Assembly (NCBI GenBank): GCA_015680685.1 | Contig: MNCI01004660.1 | Coordinates: forward strand, 108,141-159,435 | Direction: 5' to 3' | Source of the DNA: Gnetum montanum | Taxonomy: Eukaryota; Streptophyta; Gnetopsida; Gnetales; Gnetaceae | DNA length: 51,295 bases | Shown here: positions 45,233-51,295 of the stretch, one piece after another | Layout of the letters: each line of letters opens with the position of its first letter | Numbering within the stretch: the first letter of the stretch is position 1 | The notes under the pieces: generated by a model | Told to the model about the DNA's origin: nothing | The model's database searches: none | The model's input: only the letters and a program-made list of their open reading frames with translations | Position numbers and translations under genes: made by a program

Positions 45233-47156
45233 ATAACAAAAAATACCATCATAAGGTCACCCTTAACTTATGTAGTTAAGTTTATAAGGAAATATGATCA
45301 AAGGTCATAATAAAAAATACCATCATAAGCTCAAGGGACATAGAAATAGGACATAAGTTTACCATTATCAAAAGCCCCCAACTTCAAGTCTATAGATCTA
45401 TCCTCTATACAAAGCATTCATAATAATAAAGCTTAGTGCCTATAGACAAGCATTCTAAACATAATAACCATAAGCATCCAAACACATGACTTTCTACTAA
45501 AATAATACCAATAGTTATCACATGATTATCATATATAGACCTATCATATATTTCAAGGAAACAATAAGATAATTTTCAACAAATAAATTTCAATCTAAAA
45601 CATGATCTAATAGAAAAACAATTTACAAGTTTAATACAATCATATGCAAGCCTAATGCTATTTCATGGCTTCTCCAAGGGTAGTGCTCCAAATTATCTAG
45701 CTCCATCTATAAATAGAAAATATCAATCTACATGATTAAGTAAGAACAAATTATAATCACTTTCATGCATGACTTTGAGACAAGATCATAGAGTTAGAGT
45801 TTTCACACTACAATAATTATCTTGTACAACAATCAAAATATAGTCTAAGCAATCATAATAAATACCATGTATCACATAATCAAATCATAATGTATTCAAG
45901 TAAACAATCTCCCTCATTCCACCACCACCAAGTCCACACAAACCCATATAAGTCATTCCCATTTAACTCAAATCATCATCAAAATTTCATTCTTGGCTAT
46001 TGAGCCTCAAGACTTTTAGACTCTAGCTTCTCAACAATTTTGGCCTTAGTACCTCAAGACTTTTGGCAACATAAATCATCTTTCTCAATTTCATCTTGAT
46101 TTTTATGCCTTAAGACTTTTGCACCATCTTAGTCATGATTCCATGCCTTAGTATCTTTTCAACATCTTAACATTTAAATATTAATATTTTCTTTACATAA
46201 TCTCAACTTTTCACAAGACACACATCATGATATCCATTTCACAAAGTAATTCAACATATCACATAACATAAAATATTATCACAATAAACATTAACAATAA
46301 AGTATCATGTTACTAGTGATAAAAAAGTTATGAAAACTTATCTTCTATTTCATCCCAACAATGTTAAAACCCATTCTCATCTTCTCATTTAATATTAACC
46401 AATTCCTAAATACCTTTTTACCATCTTGGCTATACATGTAAACCTTAAGACCATTTCACTAGCTTAGTCTCGAAATATCAATATTCCCTAACAATGTCAT
46501 CACATGTTTATTCCTCATAATGTCCATGCAAGACATGTTTACAATAAATGACATTTTTTAGCATTTTTAGATAACATATATGATCAACACTATCATCTTC
46601 AATGCAAAAAATCAACACTATTGATGGGACACCAACTACTGATCATCAAAATTCATCAACAAATCCCAAACTAATCCATCTCATGATTGAACAAATTATC
46701 AAAACCTTACCATTTCTATCCAAAATATTTTTTATTATAAATCATACCATCATTACAATTATTACTATGACCATGAATATATCAATTAAATAATGTTAGA
46801 TGCCTTTGTTATTAATGTTTGTATATCTAAATTTGAATATAACATATCCACCTAAAATACTTAGTACAAAAGCATCATGACTTTAGATGATTTTAATCCA
46901 CCTATTGATTTCATGATGCCATAAGAACCAATATTGCAATGAATAATCTCTAGCTTCTATTTTTTTCATGATTTCTTAGGAATTTTATTCTTACATGCTT
47001 ACCAAATACATATGGCTTACAAAAGGTATTTAATTCAAAATTCACACATAGTAATGGTTTCACAATTTTATATAACTTCTACAAATAGCTTGAATTCATA
47101 TGTATAAGTTATGAATGTTGTAGATTATTTGATTATAGGGGATATGGAACATAAAA
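45233..47156. other. AT-rich stretch, no gene
   Basis: About 1.9 kb of low-GC sequence. The phrase AAAAAATACCATCATAAG occurs at 45238 and 45308. A repeated T-rich motif near 46000-46160 (ACTTTT..CTTAG.ACCTCAAGACTTTTGGC) suggests a degenerate short repeat. No coding frame is supported. Confidence 0.45.
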
Positions 47157-47293
47157 TAAGTGAAACATAGGTACACTCCAATATATATAGTCTAGTTAGA
47201 ACTTTCTATAACTTAGCATTGTCCACTAGAATCAAACACATGACCTAAAGCTTCCAAATTAAGTATCTTATCACTAGGCTAATACCTCATTCT
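47157..47293 (-). mobile_element. tRNA-related SINE, copy 3
   Basis: On the minus strand: GAGGTATTAGCCTAGTGATA (A box), TGTTTGATTCTAG (B box), and an end reading GGAGTGTACCTATGTTTCAC. Same family as copies 1 and 2, opposite orientation. Confidence 0.75.
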
Positions 47294-47330
47294 TTATAGA
47301 TCATTTAATTATTTTGGAGGTAGTGGAGAA

Positions 47331-47404
47331 CCAAAAATAATCGAAACATACTTACACCTCAAGATTTATAGAAGTTTATAGCTCAATGCTACCTACTAGA
47401 ATCA
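47331..47404 (-). mobile_element. tRNA-related SINE, copy 4, 5'-truncated
   Basis: On the minus strand: TTGATTCTAGTAGGTAGCAT, then ATCTTGAGGTGTAAGTATG and TTTCGATTATTTTTGG. It keeps the B-box edge and 3' tail but lacks the A box; the AAGTCCC minisatellite begins where the 5' part should be. Confidence 0.68.
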
Positions 47405-47407
47405 AAA

Positions 47408-47580
47408 AAATTAAGTCCCAAAAAAACAAATTTAAGTCCCAAAAAAAATTGAAGTCCCAAAAATATTTTATGTCCCAAAAAAAATTTTAAGTACCAAAAC
47501 AATTTTAAGTCCCAAAAAATCTTTTAAGTCCTAAACAAATTTTAAGTCCTAAAAAATTTTTTTAATTCCCAAAAAAATTG
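47408..47580. repeat. AAGTCCCAAAAAAATTTT minisatellite
   Basis: About eight or nine units of AAGTCCCAAAA(A/T)n, 17-24 bp each, with variants AAGTACC, AAGTCCT and ATGTCCC. Immediately after, ATGCCCTTC recurs near 47630-47660. Confidence 0.9.
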
Positions 47581-48880
47581 CACCAAAAAGGAAAGTTAGT
47601 GGATCCTCCACAAAGCAGGCTCATGCCCTTCATGCCCTTCATGCCATTTATGCCCTCACAAACCCACAATCCAAATAGTCCATAGTCTCTAAGAACAACA
47701 TATGGAAACAATAGTTAAGAATTCACCCATAAGAATTTACCAAAAAATAATAATGTGTCGACCAAGATATAGACTAATCATAAAATCAGCAATGAGGTAG
47801 AATATAGGAAGCAATACAAAAAGAGAAGAGAGAATGGAATGAAATCCTGAAATCAAGGTTGTGTAAAGTCCCTTGTGTAATATGTGGTTAAGGTAATTTA
47901 ATAAAATTTAGTCCAAATATAGATAAAAACTAACCACATCTAGTAACCTCACATCAATACACTTGACCAACCCATCCTCCTGAAGCAACAAGAATGCTTC
48001 GACAGAGCAACTGCCATCCGAAAAGAGAAGAATAGAGAAGAAGGAAGTCACAAAGGACCTTAGTTAGAGGGAACCTTCAGGCATGGATAATATTTCTTTC
48101 TAGTGCCATAACCAGTACTTGTAGCCCATGTTCCTTTATTATGTCTAGGGAGTGTGCTTTGAATTCCCACTAGTTATATATATATATATATATGTGGGAA
48201 CCACACCATGTAAAGACTTATTTGATTCATTCAACTTCCTAATATTAGTCGACAGAGAAATGGTGCAAAATCTATGAAAAACATCCAAGTACCCAAGGGA
48301 ATAGCTAGCACAAATGTGTCGAATCCCCTTGAAGTCACACCCTTTTCAATCCATTTGAATATTTCCTTGGTTTAAAGAATATTAAGCCACAAATTTATTA
48401 ATAGGTTTGATTAGAAAAAAGACAGTACATTTTCAAAACAAAAGGAGACTATAGAGTTGAATGGATGAATGGATGACATGGACTCGTTGCCCATTTTATC
48501 AAAAGAACCCATATCTTAGCATCAACATTAAAAGTCAAAGGTAAAAACCAAACATTAGCGATCAACACCATTATAGTGCAACCCACCATCATAAGCACTT
48601 ATTATGTGACGAGTGAGAATAAATCAAACAAAAGGTAACAAAGAAAGAAATAGTAAAAATGTTAATGATGGTGTAAAAAAAAACAAGTAAGAATGAAAAA
48701 TGTGTAAAATAAAAATGTGCAACACAAAAAAAATAAAAAATAAAACAAAAGAAATTGAGGGCTTAGAATAATTAGCATTGGTGGCCATCTCCCCCATGAC
48801 TAAGTTGGAAGGATGAGATCCGAAATAATGAGAAAGGTTATCCATCAACAGAGGTAGTATTAGTACTGGCCATTTAGGGC
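47581..48880. other. No gene seen; possible 3' end of the gypsy relic
   Basis: A (TA)n run lies at 48175-48192 and a homopolymer-rich stretch at 48640-48760. It lies downstream, on the minus strand, of the gypsy pol remnant, so it may hold its 3' untranslated part or LTR, but I could not define LTR ends. Confidence 0.4.
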
Positions 48881-48889
48881 TCATGGAAA

Positions 48890-50895
48890 GGTTCGATTTA
48901 TTGGATGTTGACCAATAATTTCTTATCTAGGCTTCCAGGTTTATAGATCATCATGGCCCCGAAATAAAAAGTTTTATGAATGATATAAGGTCCTTCCCAC
49001 AGTGTTTTAAATTTAGTTCATTGTGGTACATGTGTGAGATTCCAATAGAGAACCCTATCTCCTAGTTGGTATTTTACTTCTCTAATTCTTAGGTCATGAC
49101 GTTGTTTGTTTAGAAGGCCTTTTGTAGTTCATTAGATGATAGGGTAGCCAATTCGCTTTCATCTAGCAAGTTAAGATTCATTAACCATTTTTACTATGCT
49201 AGATTGAGGTCAAGGTTAAGCTCACATGTTGTAGATAGTGTACAGAGCTCAGCTTGGATAGGAAGTGTTAGAAGTTTACCATACACTAACTCATAGGGAG
49301 AATAGCCTATATGGAGTTTCCATGTGGAGAGGTAGGCCCAAAGAGCACCATTTAGTTTAGTGCTCTAGTGTCACCTATATTTGCTAATGGTTCGTATCAA
49401 AATTTTTGTGATTTCCCTATTGGTGACTTCGGCTTGACCATTCACTTGAGGATGATATGGTGTAGTCAGTTTATGCTCAACTCCTAAGTGTTGCATCAAA
49501 TTTTGAAAAGACGCACCTATAAATTGTGTACCATTATCAGAAATAAGTGCACAAGTCATGCCAAACCTATTTACTATTTTTTTTTGAACAAATCATGCAG
49601 TGGTAGACGATGTAAAGTTAGTAATAGTGGCTACTTCTGTCCATTTTGTAAAATAATCCGCAACAACAACAATGTATTCTTTTCCATTAGACATTGGTGT
49701 AATAGGTCCCATAAAATTAATACCCCACATGTCGAAGGGTTCTAAGGGTTGAATCCATTATTGTGGACCCTTCATTCTAGCAGTCATTCCCCCATCACGT
49801 TGGCAGTGCTCACAAGATTGGAAAAAATGATGGGCATCCCGAAATAATGTAGGCCAATAATATCCTACAAGAAATATTTTAATGGTTGTTCATCTCCTAG
49901 CATAATGATCCCCACAAGGGCCCTCATGAGCATCTTAGAGAACTCATAATTGATCTATATCAAGAACATACCATTAGACCAAGCCATCAAAACACACCTT
50001 GTAAAGGTGTCCATTGATTTCCATGAAATTTTTGACTCAGTGGAGAATCTATTGTTTCTTTCTAACATCCAACCCTTGTGGTGTTTCTTGTGCAAGAAGA
50101 TAAGTAAGAATGCAACTATACCAATTTGTATCTATGGATGATAGATTGTTTATTACACCTGCAAAGAGGAGTTCATTAGGGAAGTGATCAGAAATTAGGT
50201 ATTCATCCTCTTTTTTGTCATATCGCAATCAAGATAAATGATCAGCAACAATGTTCTCAGTGCCTTTACATTCTACCATCATGAGATTGAACTCTTGCAA
50301 GATCACAAGCCATCGTATGATGCAAGGGCTCATCGTTGGTTTATTCATAAGGAACCGAATCGAACTATGATCTGTGTGTACAAATACCTTATAGCCTAAT
50401 AAATAGTACCTAAATTTCTCTAGTACAAACACCATGGCCATTAACTCTTGGTTTGTTGTGGTATAGTTGAGTTGTTCACCAACAATGCTTTGACTTGCAT
50501 AGTGAATGTAATAGGGGCATTTTTGGTCATCTAACTGTGTAAGTATAGCTCCTAAAGCAAAATTGGACATGTCAGTAATTATATGGAATGGTCTAGACCA
50601 GTCAGGAGCTTGTAGAATGGGTGTTTCTACAAGCTTTTGCTTTAAGGTTTGGAAAGCTAACTCACATTCATTGGTCCATTCAAAGGGTATGTCCTTTTTC
50701 ATTGATTCTACCAACAGTTTTGTAATCTTCGAAAAGTTCTCGATGAAACATCTATAATAGCTAGTATGTCCAAGGAATGATTAGACATCTTTTATAGTTT
50801 CAGGTTGATGAGTGATTCCTTAGATGACTTTAATTATTTTAGGATCTACGTCTATCACTACTTGTTTGTAGTCACGCCGTTGAACAATTCAGTAG
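48890..50895 (-). pseudogene. Ty3/gypsy pol remnant: RNase H and integrase
   Basis: Minus strand. It starts at the RT connection (SFLGHTSYYRCFIENFSKI, ~50780), then the RNase H domain, open for 161 codons (50714-50229; FALGAILTQLDDQKCPYYIH, TTNQELMAMVFVLEKF, VHTDHSSIRFLMNK, VADHLS). Then an integrase zinc finger (HHFFQSCEHCQRDGG, ~49830), core GINFMGPITPMSNGKEYIVV (the first catalytic Asp is Asn at 49716-49718), DYFTKWTEVA, SDNGTQF, YHPQVNGQAEVTNREI, and a C-terminal part ending near 48890. The RT palm with YxDD is absent upstream of 50895. Several stops. It is unrelated in orientation to A and B, but could represent a once autonomous gypsy family. Confidence 0.87.
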
Positions 50896-51295
50896 TCGAG
50901 AGGGTTCAGAGAATCTTTGGTATTTTGATGGGACCAGAATAGCTTCTTTTTATCTTTAAAGTGAATTCTCGTGGTATTTCAATCAGAAATTGTCAAGTCT
51001 TTTAAAGGTTCTATTTGAATGTAATCGTTGACATCTATTATCTAGTCAAAATGGAGTCTCGTACGTGGTAGTTTACGCAGCAATTTTTGGTAGCATAATA
51101 GGATTGTCTTGAAGATATTGCTTGTTTGAGCCTTGGAAGTTTGAACAATTCATAGATATTGAATTTGAGATAGAATTATTGCGAAGTGTTTACTCGTGTC
51201 ATTTACCTTGTTTAAATATTTGAGGTCTACAAAAATCTGCTTTCTTTTCTTTTCTGCTTATTTCCATCGAATCTTGCTCTATTTCTAGTTTTCTT
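50896..51295. other. Right edge, no gene recognised
   Basis: Should hold the RT palm if the gypsy pol were complete, but no RT motif is readable in any minus frame. The remnant is truncated or rearranged here. Confidence 0.45.

Noticed and set aside
48624-48884. 86-codon minus-strand frame rich in Phe and Leu
   Set aside because: It is produced by homopolymer-rich DNA and has no motif; only its first part overlaps the end of the gypsy pol remnant.

Overview
The window looks like intron-rich, AT-rich nuclear DNA of a seed plant that is saturated with transposons. The only cellular gene is a multi-exon minus-strand relative of PIE1, the plant SWR1/SRCAP-type SNF2 ATPase. Around and inside it lie Ty3/gypsy and Ty1/copia retrotransposons, a hAT transposase relic and tRNA-like SINEs. 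Very long retrotransposon-filled introns and decayed gene copies would suit a gymnosperm, but that is inference and not proven here.

The PIE1-like locus reads right to left. A short acidic exon (37699-37767, found in the wrong orientation), a 21-codon exon (37367-37429) and a 3-kb SNF2 helicase exon (34237-37283) are followed by an intron of about 31.4 kb (2838-34236). Small exons at 2773-2837 and 2617-2660, a SANT/Myb-like exon (1824-2504), 1150-1711 and a C-terminal exon (about 374-1001) complete it. Splice sites and phases still fit. However, the coding frame has in-frame stops, frameshifts and small deletions, and the DEAH box reads DEAR, so I call it a non-processed pseudogene. The N-terminal HSA part is not in the window.

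The giant intron holds a datable nest. A hAT transposase relic (about 28900-31250, minus) has its 3' part duplicated at 3374-5693. Between the two copies lies a tandem array of a defective gypsy-like element, family A: a truncated copy at 5705-13884, then a copy with two LTRs at 13885-28570. Family A keeps gag, protease and the integrase C-terminus but has lost RT, RNase H and the integrase core. A second family, B, of 6.4 kb and non-autonomous, inserted separately into each A copy (5802-12226 and 20003-26429). Each B copy has a perfect 5-bp target duplication, and the paralogous A copy preserves each empty site. B has a tRNA-Asp primer site, a gag-like frame and a separate short frame near its 3' LTR. 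A 1184-bp solo LTR (3624-4807) sits in the left hAT duplicate, and its empty site survives in the right duplicate. That LTR carries a 159-bp tandem repeat.

Upstream of the helicase exons (37.4-38 kb) there are two perfect 129-bp inverted repeats, each next to a single N, with a PIE1 exon pointing the wrong way between them. This is best explained as a small contig placed in the wrong orientation. Then come a decayed copia element (about 37985-41790), AT-rich DNA with degenerate repeats, four SINE-like copies (44.9-47.4 kb), an AAGTCCC minisatellite and an antisense gypsy pol remnant (48890-50895).

No intact gene, rRNA, tRNA gene or CRISPR array is seen. The most notable systems are the B family (gag plus an unexplained 3' frame, with LTRs carrying variable GATATC palindrome arrays) and the set of insertion sites paired with preserved empty sites.
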